DNA from: Candidatus Peribacteraceae bacterium
GTDB lineage: Bacteria; Patescibacteriota; Gracilibacteria; Peribacterales; Peribacteraceae
Reading direction: 5' to 3'
NCBI GenBank assembly: GCA_013140485.1
Contig: JABFSS010000009.1
Location: forward strand, 1-12,458
DNA length: 12,458 nt
The translations under genes and the position numbers were made by a program. A model generated the notes under the pieces. That model made no database searches. It was given only the letters and a program-made list of their open reading frames with translations, and was not told the DNA's origin. This document shows, piece after piece, positions 1 to 6,905 of the stretch; position 1 is the first letter of the stretch, and each line of letters starts with the position of its first letter.

Positions 1-2615
1 TCCTTATCCTTCTTCTCAATTCCCTCCGCCTTGATCACGAACGCGATTTTGTCGTCGGCGGGTGCGGGGGACTGGGCAGACGAGGTTTCCTGCTTCGGAA
101 TATCCTTCGCGACAGGCTTCTGACCGGTCGGAGCAGGAGCGGGCGTTTTTTGGTCAGTGCCGACGGATGTCGGTGATGGTACGGTGGATTTCTGAACCGG
201 CTTCGGAGCAATTTTGGGAGCGGGCGCGACAGGTTTGGGAGCCTGCGGAGGAGTTGTGATTACCGAGGCGGGTTTCGGCTCGATCTTCGCAGGCAACGGC
301 GCGGGAGCAGCCGGAACAATCGCTTTCGTTTCGGTCTTTGTCGGTCCGGAGATCGAAGGTTTGATCACCGTTTTTGTTTCACTCTTCACGGTAGGAGTCA
401 CGGAAGCCGGTGAGGCTAGCTCTGGCGTTTCCGAATTCGCAGGTCGAAGACCTGCGCTGGAACGGTTCTTCAAATTCTCGCGGTACCGCTGTCTCTTTCT
501 GCGCTTGCGTTCACGCTCGCGTTCCGCGCGCGCTTGATCTTCCGGATTTACCGCGCTTGTGGGGGTCGGGATGGAGAGTGCGGGTGTAACGGGCGGAGGC
601 GCCAGAGTTTCAGGAACCGAAGGCGACTCGGGCTTCGGAGCAGGCTCCGCTTCCGGCGTGATTACCGGAGGCAGCGGAGGCGTAGGAGGTTCAGGTTGTA
701 CAGGCGCAGCGGGTGCGGGAGGCGGGGTGGGCGCTGCATCCATCAGCCACGAGGGCGTGTCCGTTGGAGTTGACGCTGCGAGGGGTGTCGGTGGCGCAGC
801 GGGAGTCGGTGCCGGCGGAGGTGGTGACGGTACGGGAGACGGAGCGGCAGCCTTTGTCGCCTCTGTTTCTTTTGTGGCGTCTGTTGCGTCTTCCTTCAGC
901 CACGGAGGGAGCAGGTCGTCTTCGCTCAACGGGTGTTCGGCGTCCTGTGCGACGAGAGACGGAGCCGGCGCGACTGACGGTGTCGGCGCGGGCGGTTTCG
1001 GTTTGTCCTTCACCGCCTCCGTTGGAAATTGATCTCCGGGAAGCGACGGAGGACTGCTGAAGTCCGTGGGATTCGGTGATGGCGAGGTCGGAGCAGGCGG
1101 CGCAGCGGGCGCCGGAGAAGAGGATGGTGCCGTCTTTTCTTTTTCCTTTGCCACGGCAAGTCCCTTTTCGAGCCAAGCCGGAGCCGCGACGGTCGGAGGC
1201 GGCGTCGAAGGCGCAGGTGTCGGCGATGCGGCCGGCCTGTCCACCGAAGCTCCAGCAGGAGCGAAGGTGGAAGCTGGGGTGGGAGCGGGTGTAGGAGACT
1301 TCTCGGCAGTCGAAGGAGAATCCACAACCTCTGCCTTTTCCGGACGCTTCAACGCCATCGACACCGGTTCGGTTGACGGCGTATCCGCTGCGCCGGGTTG
1401 TTTCTTGATCAGCATCGACTCCGCTTGTTCCAGGGCTTTCTGCAGCGCGCCTTCGCGACGCAGGAATTTCCGGTACGCCCACACGCCTCCCGCGCCGATG
1501 CCGGCGGCAACCAGCAGCACGGCAAGGATTTTCAGCATCGTCCAGACGAATGAGCCGCCACCGGACTCTCCGGGAGTTTCTACCGGCGGTTTGGAGGATG
1601 ACGTTGCGGACGAAGCGGCTCCGGACGACGCGCTGCTTACGATCGCTTCCGGAACGTCCGTGATCTCCACCGTCCCGGCGCCTTCGGCCAGCACGTGCCC
1701 CGTCGACAGTTCCCGGACGATCACGCTCACGTCAAAGGTGTCGTTGCGTATGTATGTGTGGATCGGCGCGTCCTCCAGACTCTGCCACCCGTCGCCGAAG
1801 TACCACTGGTATACGACGGTCGCCGGGTCGATATCGGATTCGAGCGGAAACGAGAACGCGACGGTTCCGTTCTGCTTTTGCTCCGAGTCGACGCTGCCGG
1901 TGGGAATCGGCAGCGATCCGCTCGTGACGCCGATTTCCTGCGTGATGGGCGTGCCATCCTCCGCTTCGGTGCTCAAAGCCATCATGACGACGGCATCGTC
2001 GGACGCGAACCAGGGATGCAGAGGATTGTGTTCGGTGGAGAAGAGCGTGTCGCCAAAGTCGTTGTCGTTCCCCGGAATCCCGTCGCCGTCCGTGTCGCTG
2101 CGGATATCCAAGTCGCCGGCAATGGGGCCGGTGAAGGCCGCCGACGGCGTCAGGGTAAGAAGCGAACTGTCCGGTTGCAGGCGGACGGTGTTGTTTTCGC
2201 TCGGGAGGTCCGTGGTGACGATCTCCAATCCCACGGCGGTCTCATCGTCCTCATCCGGCGGCGGCTCACGCGGCTCGGTGACGTCGATGGTCAGTTGGAT
2301 CCGACGAATGCCCGTCTCCGTATTGAATTGTCCGTCGAGCGTGTACGTGCCTTCCTGAATCAAACGCGTGCGGAACATGTTCTCGCGGCCCGCTTCGACG
2401 AAGGAACCGTCCGCGGTCAGAATCCAATCGAACTGCGCGAAGGCGGCCTCATTCACTCCCAATATCTCGAATACGTCTCCCGCGGCCACCGTGCGCTGCG
2501 CACTCGCAATCGTCTCGGCGTCGTCTTGCTGCGCCGCCGCGTATGGCGAGGCCGTGCTCAGGAGCAAGAGCAGGAGGAGCCCGTGTAGCAAACGACGGAA
2601 GGGCATGGAGAACAT
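1..2615 (-). CDS. PKD-domain membrane protein with long proline-rich tail (C-terminus beyond left edge)
   Basis: This minus-strand frame is open from the ATG at 2615 to the window edge (871 codons, no stop). Visible in order: a signal peptide (residues 1-26, leucine-rich core ending in an alanine-rich stretch); a first Ig/PKD-like segment (about 38-120); a calcium-loop-like DTDGDGIPGNDND at 174-186; a PKD domain around W271 with WYFGDG followed by HTY; a serine-rich linker; a transmembrane helix at about 356-381; and a tail of at least 490 residues rich in Pro, Ala, Ser, Thr, Lys and Glu. The tail carries three P-x-W-L motifs (W481, W572, W623) and an Arg/Lys/Glu-rich block (about 696-718). 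The start overlaps the pilin stop as TGATG, which implies translational coupling. The inferred topology is PKD part outside, tail in the cytoplasm. PKD domains usually mediate protein-protein or surface contacts. A role as an accessory part of the pilin system is inference; the exact family is not recognised. Confidence 0.82.
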   Translation of the reverse strand, partial: MFSMPFRRLLHGLLLLLLLSTASPYAAAQQDDAETIASAQRTVAAGDVFEILGVNEAAFAQFDWILTADGSFVEAGRENMFRTRLIQEGTYTLDGQFNTETGIRRIQLTIDVTEPREPPPDEDDETAVGLEIVTTDLPSENNTVRLQPDSSLLTLTPSAAFTGPIAGDLDIRSDTDGDGIPGNDNDFGDTLFSTEHNPLHPWFASDDAVVMMALSTEAEDGTPITQEIGVTSGSLPIPTGSVDSEQKQNGTVAFSFPLESDIDPATVVYQWYFGDGWQSLEDAPIHTYIRNDTFDVSVIVRELSTGHVLAEGAGTVEITDVPEAIVSSASSGAASSATSSSKPPVETPGESGGGSFVWTMLKILAVLLVAAGIGAGGVWAYRKFLRREGALQKALEQAESMLIKKQPGAADTPSTEPVSMALKRPEKAEVVDSPSTAEKSPTPAPTPASTFAPAGASVDRPAASPTPAPSTPPPTVAAPAWLEKGLAVAKEKEKTAPSSSPAPAAPPAPTSPSPNPTDFSSPPSLPGDQFPTEAVKDKPKPPAPTPSVAPAPSLVAQDAEHPLSEDDLLPPWLKEDATDATKETEATKAAAPSPVPSPPPPAPTPAAPPTPLAASTPTDTPSWLMDAAPTPPPAPAAPVQPEPPTPPLPPVITPEAEPAPKPESPSVPETLAPPPVTPALSIPTPTSAVNPEDQARAERERERKRRKRQRYRENLKNRSSAGLRPANSETPELASPASVTPTVKSETKTVIKPSISGPTKTETKAIVPAAPAPLPAKIEPKPASVITTPPQAPKPVAPAPKIAPKPVQKSTVPSPTSVGTDQKTPAPAPTGQKPVAKDIPKQETSSAQSPAPADDKIAFVIKAEGIEKKDK

Positions 2616-2962
2616 CAGGAAAGTCCGTTCAGGAGGAATCCGACCATGGTTCTTGCGAGGAAGACGACGATCAATCCGATGGCGACGTAGAGGATTATTT
2701 TCTTCGCGCGGTCTTTGGCCGTGTCGCTCCCGCCGCTGAGGACGAACGTGAACCCGGCGATCACGATCATGAGGACGCCCGCGAGTCCCAGGAAGCTGAG
2801 CGCTTTGTACATCATGTCCAGAATGACCACACGCAGCGGTGCCTGAATCGGTCCGTCGATCATTCCCGCTTGCGTCACGCCGCCTTCGAGACCGGGGCCG
2901 TTAAAGACTTGAGCGGCGGCCGTGTTGACCAGGAAATAGGCGTGTATCAGGTAGGAATTCAT
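2615..2962 (-). CDS. Type IV secretion system pilin-like protein (TrbC/VirB2-type)
   Basis: A 115-residue protein with the layout of the small T4SS pilins common in Patescibacteria: a short hydrophobic N-terminus ending in alanines (1-17), a Gly-rich segment, a first membrane helix (about 54-75), a polar Ser-Gly-Gly-Ser turn with a lysine-rich stretch (76-88), and a second membrane helix (89-111). VirB2/TrbC pilins are inserted in the cytoplasmic membrane and assembled into the conjugation or uptake pilus. The ATG at 2962 lies 30 nt downstream of a strong extended -10 box and has no Shine-Dalgarno sequence. It is first in a two-gene operon; its TGA overlaps the ATG of the PKD protein by one base. 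The family call rests on the two-helix pattern and the SGGS-K turn; a generic small two-helix membrane protein is the alternative. Confidence 0.83.
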   Translation of the reverse strand: MNSYLIHAYFLVNTAAAQVFNGPGLEGGVTQAGMIDGPIQAPLRVVILDMMYKALSFLGLAGVLMIVIAGFTFVLSGGSDTAKDRAKKIILYVAIGLIVVFLARTMVGFLLNGLS

Positions 2963-2992
2963 ATGCGGAGAGGGAGTGGGTGTTTCGTTCTA

Positions 2993-3001
2993 ATTATAGC
3001 A
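2993..3001 (-). promoter_or_regulatory. Extended -10 promoter of the pilin-PKD operon
   Basis: The minus strand reads TGCTATAAT, a perfect extended -10 element, ending 30 nt before the pilin ATG. No clear -35 hexamer is seen, as expected for an extended -10 promoter. It lies next to the inverted 9-nt repeat array, so the repeat sits between this promoter and the divergent peptidase gene. Confidence 0.7.
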
Positions 3002-3015
3002 GAAAAAGGCTTCAG

Positions 3016-3080
3016 AGGCCACAGAGGGCACTAAGGTGACAGAGGCATTTATCAACGTTCCTCTGTCACTTCTGTGGCCT
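3016..3080. repeat. Inverted array of 9-nt nnACAGAGG units
   Basis: The left arm (3016-3045) contains three consecutive nonamers, CCACAGAGG, GCACTAAGG and TGACAGAGG. The right arm (3060-3080) is the reverse complement of two such units. Two 10-bp blocks pair perfectly (3036-3045 with 3060-3069, and 3016-3025 with 3071-3080) around a 14-nt loop. The arms differ in length by one 9-nt unit. This fills the gap between the divergent pilin and peptidase genes. Confidence 0.8.
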
Positions 3081-3104
3081 TTGTCCCCTTCGTCGCATTT
3101 GGGC

Positions 3105-3110
3105 TACGCT
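3105..3110 (+). promoter_or_regulatory. Putative -10 box of the M24 peptidase gene
   Basis: TACGCT lies exactly 6 nt upstream of the ATG at 3117, the same geometry as at rlpA and ybaB in this window. The hexamer itself is a poor match to TATAAT, so the call rests mainly on position. No Shine-Dalgarno sequence precedes the ATG. Confidence 0.4.
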
Positions 3111-3116
3111 TCTTTC

Positions 3117-4109
3117 ATGCGACCGACATCCCCCTCACAAATTCTCAAACAAGCAAACGCCCCTGCGTTCCTGATCACGAATCTGATCAATATCCGCTAT
3201 CTGACAGGCCTCTCGGTCTCCGCGGGCGTGATGCTGATCGTGCCGCGCAAGATGCTGTTGTTCGTCGATTCGCGGTATCGCGAGATGGCGAACGCGCTCG
3301 GTGACGGCATTACGGTGAAGGATCTCAGCGAGCTTCCCGCAATCATGAACGACGTCCGTCGCTGCGGTTTCGAATCCGAAGACGTCACGGTGCACCGGTG
3401 GAACGTTTGGACGAAGAAGTTCCCGAAGACGAAGTTCCTCTCGACGACGGGCATTCTTCAGTCGTTCCGTCGCCAGAAAGAGGGCGACGAATTGCGGTTG
3501 CTTCGCCGCGCGCACAGGATGACAAAAGAACTCCTGCGCCGCGTGCCCTCGGTGCTCCGTAAGAACATCACCGAGGAACAGCTTGCCCGCCAGTTACTCC
3601 AATGGGCTCTGGAACTCGGTGCAGAGGGGCTCTCGTTCGATCCCATCGTTGCGTTCGGGACGCACACCGCATGTCCGCATCACCGCCCGACTTCGCGCAC
3701 GCTCCAAAAAGGTCACATCGTGCAGATCGACGTCGGCGTGAAATACAAAGGGTACTGTGCCGACATGAGTGAAGTCTTCTTCACCGTCACGCCGACCAAG
3801 ACCGAAGCGCAGGTCTACCGCGCGCTCCAAGTCGCCCAGCGAAATGCCATTCGCGCCGTCCGTCACGGTGCCTCCAATCGAGAACTCGATCGCATCGCCC
3901 GGAGCATTCTGAAAAAAGCCGGTATCGAGCAGTACTTCACGCATTCATTAGGTCATGGTGTTGGTCTCGAAATTCATGAAGGCGTTTCCCTCAGTCAAAA
4001 AGCATCCGAGGATACGGTACTGCGCAATGAAGTCATCACTATCGAGCCCGGTGTATACTTCCCGGGAAAATTTGGCATGCGAGTGGAGGATATGATTTAT
4101 GTTCAATGA
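3117..4109 (+). CDS. M24-family Xaa-Pro peptidase
   Basis: A cytoplasmic metallopeptidase of the pita-bread fold that removes or cleaves at X-Pro bonds. The 330 residues comprise a creatinase-like N-terminal domain (about 1-125) and the catalytic domain (about 130-330). All five metal ligands of the family are visible: D205 (QIDVG), D216 (ADMSE), H280 (LGHGVG), E310 (IEPGVY) and E324 (RVED). I chose the ATG at 3117 rather than an in-frame ATG at 3036, because the extra 27 codons would be translated from the inverted repeat and the family normally begins close to the N-terminal fold. It is oddly short at the C-terminus: it stops six residues after RVED, whereas relatives usually carry another 10-20. 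Aminopeptidase P and prolidase (PepQ) cannot be told apart here. Confidence 0.9.
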   Translation: MRPTSPSQILKQANAPAFLITNLINIRYLTGLSVSAGVMLIVPRKMLLFVDSRYREMANALGDGITVKDLSELPAIMNDVRRCGFESEDVTVHRWNVWTKKFPKTKFLSTTGILQSFRRQKEGDELRLLRRAHRMTKELLRRVPSVLRKNITEEQLARQLLQWALELGAEGLSFDPIVAFGTHTACPHHRPTSRTLQKGHIVQIDVGVKYKGYCADMSEVFFTVTPTKTEAQVYRALQVAQRNAIRAVRHGASNRELDRIARSILKKAGIEQYFTHSLGHGVGLEIHEGVSLSQKASEDTVLRNEVITIEPGVYFPGKFGMRVEDMIYVQ

Positions 4110-4225
4110 TTTTGGCTTAAATAAGGGCTGAAATCTAATTTGATAATAATCATTTACATTTCGTGAATTCACCACGGATCATGGTCAGGTGTCTCGCTCT
4201 CCTTCAGGAAACACGTCCGGAATTT

Positions 4226-4234
4226 TGCTAGAAT
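4226..4234 (+). promoter_or_regulatory. Extended -10 promoter of the 3D/PG-binding gene
   Basis: TGCTAGAAT is an extended -10 element ending 11 nt before the ATG at 4246, leaving only a few nt of leader and no Shine-Dalgarno sequence. The 136-bp gap after the peptidase gene holds no other structure that I see. Confidence 0.65.
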
Positions 4235-4245
4235 GATCAGAAACA

Positions 4246-5646
4246 ATGCACACAAAAAAAGACCTCATCGCCGTGGCCGTCATCATCAGCTTGCTGTTCC
4301 CGTTCACTGCGTCGAGTCAGGGGTCTGCACCGACTGCCGGCGCGACCGAAGTACTCTTCGCACAGGGACAGCCCTTCGAACACGATCTCGTTCTGACGGC
4401 GTACTACTCGCCGTTACCCGACCAGTGTTGCTATGTGAAAGGGAATTTCCTCGCTGATGTTGAGCTCAACGGCGAAGGCCATCACGGAGCGGACGGAACC
4501 GCAGTCTATGCAGGCATGGTTGCCGCACCTCCTTCTTATCCGTTCGGAACGCGCATCGTTCTCCCCGGTATAGGAACGGTGACGGTCCATGACCGCGGCG
4601 GAGCCATCCAAGAATGGAAAGACGCGCACCGCATCGACGTGTGGGCGGGCTACGGTGAAGAGGGTCTTGCGCGGGCGCTGGCGTTTGGCGTGAAGCGCGT
4701 GCATGCCGTCATTTACCCTCCCGCCTCCGCTCAGCCGGTGGAATCCATCGATCTCACCGCACTCGATGCGCCTCCCGAAAAACTCCGTCCGTACCTCGCG
4801 GACTCCACGACGCTGCTCGATATTCATGCGAAGGAAGGAGACCGATCCGCATCGGTGCAGTTTCTTCAGGACCGGCTGCGGACGCTCGGATATTTTGACG
4901 AGAAACCGAACGGATCATTCGGACCCGCGACGAAGGCAGGTCTGCGGGATTTCTATGCCGACATGGCTGCCACGGAACCGGACAATTCCCTGAGTGAACG
5001 CGGAGCGTCCCTCATCGAAGCCGCATTCCGCCGCGCCGCCGCCGCCGATCCTGTTCCCGCGATCGTCGACGCAAGCAGTTCTCCCGCCGCGATTTCCTCC
5101 GCCCAACGGACGCTGCGCTTCCTGGGTTTTTACAACGGTCGGACGAACGGGATGTACGACGACACCTTCAAGAAGGCCATCATTGCGTTCCAGATGCAAC
5201 AGGGGATTGTGGCTTCGGATAGCGCCGCAGGGGCTGGGCGCATCGGGCCGCAGACGAAGAGCAGAATCGCGCTCCTCTGGCGGCGCAAACATGCCGAAAA
5301 AGTCGCCGTGCGCCTGCTTGCGATGCGCAAAATCGATCAACTCATAGCGAAACGCGGAGATGATCTGCATCAGTTCCTCTCCAAAGGTGACAAAGGCGGA
5401 AATGTCCGCGCACTGCAGAAGTTTCTCGTCTCGAAAAACTTCCTCGCCGCGGACGGCATCACGGGCAGCTTCGGCGAGCGGACTGAGCAAGCACTCATTG
5501 CGTACCAGAAAGACGCCGGGATCATCACTGATGCAGATGCTGCGGGCGCGGGCTACGCGGGACCCGCGACGCTCGCGCGGTACCGGCAGGATATCCGGCA
5601 TTTGCTGCTCAAAATTGTCCGGGAAAAAGGGTGGCAAGCGATCTGA
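4246..5646 (+). CDS. Secreted 3D-domain protein with three peptidoglycan-binding domains
   Basis: The 466-residue product begins with a signal peptide (basic MHTKK, hydrophobic 8-22, cleavage likely after the Ala-Ser-Ser region near 23-25). Residues about 45-160 form a 3D/double-psi-barrel domain related to MltA and resuscitation-factor-like lytic enzymes: FGTRI, then VHDRGG with D116, then RIDVW with D131. Three PG_binding_1 repeats follow (about 200-245, 283-340 and 385-445), each with the pattern V-x-x-L-Q-x-x-L, a G-x-F/Y-G or equivalent turn, and T-x-x-A/G-L/I. The likely role is a cell-wall anchored peptidoglycan-cleaving or remodelling enzyme outside the membrane. It lies 18 bp upstream of the RlpA-like gene, in the same direction. 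Catalytic activity is inferred from the family, and substrate specificity cannot be read from sequence. Confidence 0.86.
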   Translation: MHTKKDLIAVAVIISLLFPFTASSQGSAPTAGATEVLFAQGQPFEHDLVLTAYYSPLPDQCCYVKGNFLADVELNGEGHHGADGTAVYAGMVAAPPSYPFGTRIVLPGIGTVTVHDRGGAIQEWKDAHRIDVWAGYGEEGLARALAFGVKRVHAVIYPPASAQPVESIDLTALDAPPEKLRPYLADSTTLLDIHAKEGDRSASVQFLQDRLRTLGYFDEKPNGSFGPATKAGLRDFYADMAATEPDNSLSERGASLIEAAFRRAAAADPVPAIVDASSSPAAISSAQRTLRFLGFYNGRTNGMYDDTFKKAIIAFQMQQGIVASDSAAGAGRIGPQTKSRIALLWRRKHAEKVAVRLLAMRKIDQLIAKRGDDLHQFLSKGDKGGNVRALQKFLVSKNFLAADGITGSFGERTEQALIAYQKDAGIITDADAAGAGYAGPATLARYRQDIRHLLLKIVREKGWQAI

Positions 5647-5652
5647 TGAGGG

Positions 5653-5658
5653 TATGAT
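5653..5658 (+). promoter_or_regulatory. -10 box giving a leaderless rlpA-like transcript
   Basis: TATGAT lies exactly 6 nt before the ATG at 5665, so transcription would begin at or next to the A of the start codon. It sits in the 18-bp gap after the upstream stop codon, so the gene can be expressed separately from its neighbour. Confidence 0.6.
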
Positions 5659-5664
5659 GTGTTC

Positions 5665-6741
5665 ATGCGAAATCGTCTGATCGGCATTTTCCTATGCCTT
5701 TTCTTTCTGATGCCGACGACATCGGCGGCTCAGACAGTGCCGGTCACGCGTCGCGACGGATTTCTGCTCCTGTGGAACAGCATCCGCCGGGCAACGTTGG
5801 AAAACCGCGAGCCGTACTTCACCGATGTTTCCAAGGGATCTTTCGGTGAAGACCAAATCACGTACGCCAAGTACCGCGGTATTATCAATGATGACGAGGA
5901 AAAGTTCCGGCCCGATGAACCGCTTATGCTGGAGGACGCGCTCTTGTGGCTCTTCCGCACTCGCAGTGTAGATGATATTTCTGCTTTGGTCAGAGAAAAT
6001 TTGAGCGACCTCGTCGCGCGCTATCCGCTTCCTGGCGTCGAGTTCAGTCATGAATTCGAAGGAGCCCCGCGCGTCGTCGACCACTCCGTCACGGAAGATA
6101 ACTTGCTGTCGCTTATGCGAACGCTCGATGATCTTCTCTTGCAGGAAGATCACGAAGTCAGCCTCTACGGAGAAAAATTTCACGGCAAGGGGACGGCGTT
6201 CGGCGAGACCTTCGACATGAACGCGCTCACCGCCGCTCACCGGACGTTCCCGTACAACACGCTCGTGAAGGTGACGAACATCGCGAATGGAAAAAGCGTT
6301 ACCGTCCGCATCAACGACCGCGGGCCCTACGTCGAAGGACGCGACATGGATCTGAGTGTCGCCGCATTCACGTCAATCGAGAATCGCAGCAAGGGAAAAT
6401 TCCGTGCGACGTTCCAGCGCTTCGGCGATGCGACACTCGTGGGTCAGTGTGACGACACCGATCCGAGGCGCGCTGTCCGCATCGCCAAAGGCGTGCACTT
6501 GATCGGCGGGATTCCGGGAACGTTCCCGCTCGGCAAAGATCTCGTCTTCCGTTCGACCAAGCCGTTCGTGCTGCGGTCCGTCCGCTATCCCGATGGCAAT
6601 GTCACGGATCTGAACGATTGGATTCTGCCCGATGAATCGCATCCCTTTACGCCGTCCGTCGAAGGCGAATATGTCTTCACGCTCGGGTCGAGAGAGGGGA
6701 GGAGGAGGGAATTGAGAATGATGGTGACGCAATGTTCCTGA
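5665..6741 (+). CDS. rlpA: RlpA-like septal lytic transglycosylase with SLH-like segment
   Basis: The 358-residue product has a signal peptide (1-23, ending Thr-Ser-Ala-Ala-Gln). Residues about 50-98 resemble an S-layer homology domain: PYFTDV, then YAKYRGIIN and FRPDEPL. Residues about 164-250 form the RlpA double-psi barrel, with SLYGEKFHGKGTAFGE, then LTAAHRTFPYNTLVKVTN and RINDRGPY. D218 in that last motif corresponds to the aspartate regarded as catalytic in RlpA. RlpA enzymes cleave glycan strands that lack stem peptides. The C-terminal 100 residues look beta-rich and are not recognised; there is no SPOR domain. The ATG at 5665 is preferred over a GTG at 5659 because that GTG falls between the -10 box and the ATG. 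It follows the 3D-domain gene, pointing to paired cell-wall remodelling functions. Confidence 0.88.
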   Translation: MRNRLIGIFLCLFFLMPTTSAAQTVPVTRRDGFLLLWNSIRRATLENREPYFTDVSKGSFGEDQITYAKYRGIINDDEEKFRPDEPLMLEDALLWLFRTRSVDDISALVRENLSDLVARYPLPGVEFSHEFEGAPRVVDHSVTEDNLLSLMRTLDDLLLQEDHEVSLYGEKFHGKGTAFGETFDMNALTAAHRTFPYNTLVKVTNIANGKSVTVRINDRGPYVEGRDMDLSVAAFTSIENRSKGKFRATFQRFGDATLVGQCDDTDPRRAVRIAKGVHLIGGIPGTFPLGKDLVFRSTKPFVLRSVRYPDGNVTDLNDWILPDESHPFTPSVEGEYVFTLGSREGRRRELRMMVTQCS

Positions 6742-6744
6742 ATC

Positions 6745-6776
6745 GGTGTCTTCCTGAGCTTGCGAAGGATGACACC
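6745..6776. repeat. Hairpin 1 of a repeat pair after rlpA
   Basis: GGTGTCTTCCT at 6745-6755 pairs with AGGATGACACC at 6766-6776 (11 bp, one mismatch). The 12-nt core TGAGCTTGCGAA spans 6755-6766. The hairpin begins 4 bp after the rlpA stop codon and may act as a transcript end or stabiliser; there is no T run directly after it. Confidence 0.7.
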
Positions 6777-6777
6777 G

Positions 6778-6814
6778 CCGATGTCTATGGTTCGCAAGCT
6801 CACCATGACATCGG
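6778..6814. repeat. Hairpin 2, with a loop complementary to hairpin 1
   Basis: CCGATGTCTATGG (6778-6790) pairs with CCATGACATCGG (6803-6814), 12 bp with one bulged T. The loop TTCGCAAGCTCA (6791-6802) is the exact reverse complement of the 12-nt core in hairpin 1. A T-rich stretch follows, so this second hairpin could end the rlpA transcript. Confidence 0.7.
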
Positions 6815-6864
6815 TTTCTTTGGCTTTCCTTCGCTCTGCTTGGCTTCCTCAAATTGCCGTTTTC

Positions 6865-6899
6865 TGCTATAATTACCTGATTTCCCTCTATCCTATTTT
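6865..6899 (+). promoter_or_regulatory. Promoter region of the VirD4-like gene, two possible -10 boxes
   Basis: TGCTATAAT at 6865-6873 is a perfect extended -10 element, giving a leader of roughly 25 nt. A second candidate, TATTTT at 6894-6899, lies exactly 6 nt before the GTG start and would give a leaderless transcript. The first is the stronger sequence match. No Shine-Dalgarno sequence precedes the GTG. Confidence 0.6.
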
Positions 6900-6905
6900 C
6901 CAATC

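Noticed and set aside
691..1482. Minus-strand open frame of 263 codons
   Set aside because: It is out of frame with the PKD protein, which covers the same strand; its Arg/Ser/Thr-rich product has no recognisable pattern.
1066..2358. Long plus-strand open frame of 430 codons, and an overlapping one at 1695-2588
   Set aside because: Both lie opposite the PKD protein. The minus-strand frame has a signal peptide, a PKD motif and a membrane helix; the plus frames are Gly/Ala/Ser/Val- or Arg-rich low-complexity products of GC-rich antisense sequence.
3036..3116. N-terminal extension of the M24 peptidase from the ATG at 3036
   Set aside because: The 27 extra codons would come from the inverted nonamer repeat, and the family does not need them; the ATG at 3117 has the -10 box at the usual spacing.
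4915..5637. Minus-strand open frame of 240 codons opposite the 3D-domain gene
   Set aside because: The plus strand encodes a clear signal peptide, a barrel domain and three peptidoglycan-binding repeats; the antisense product shows nothing recognisable.
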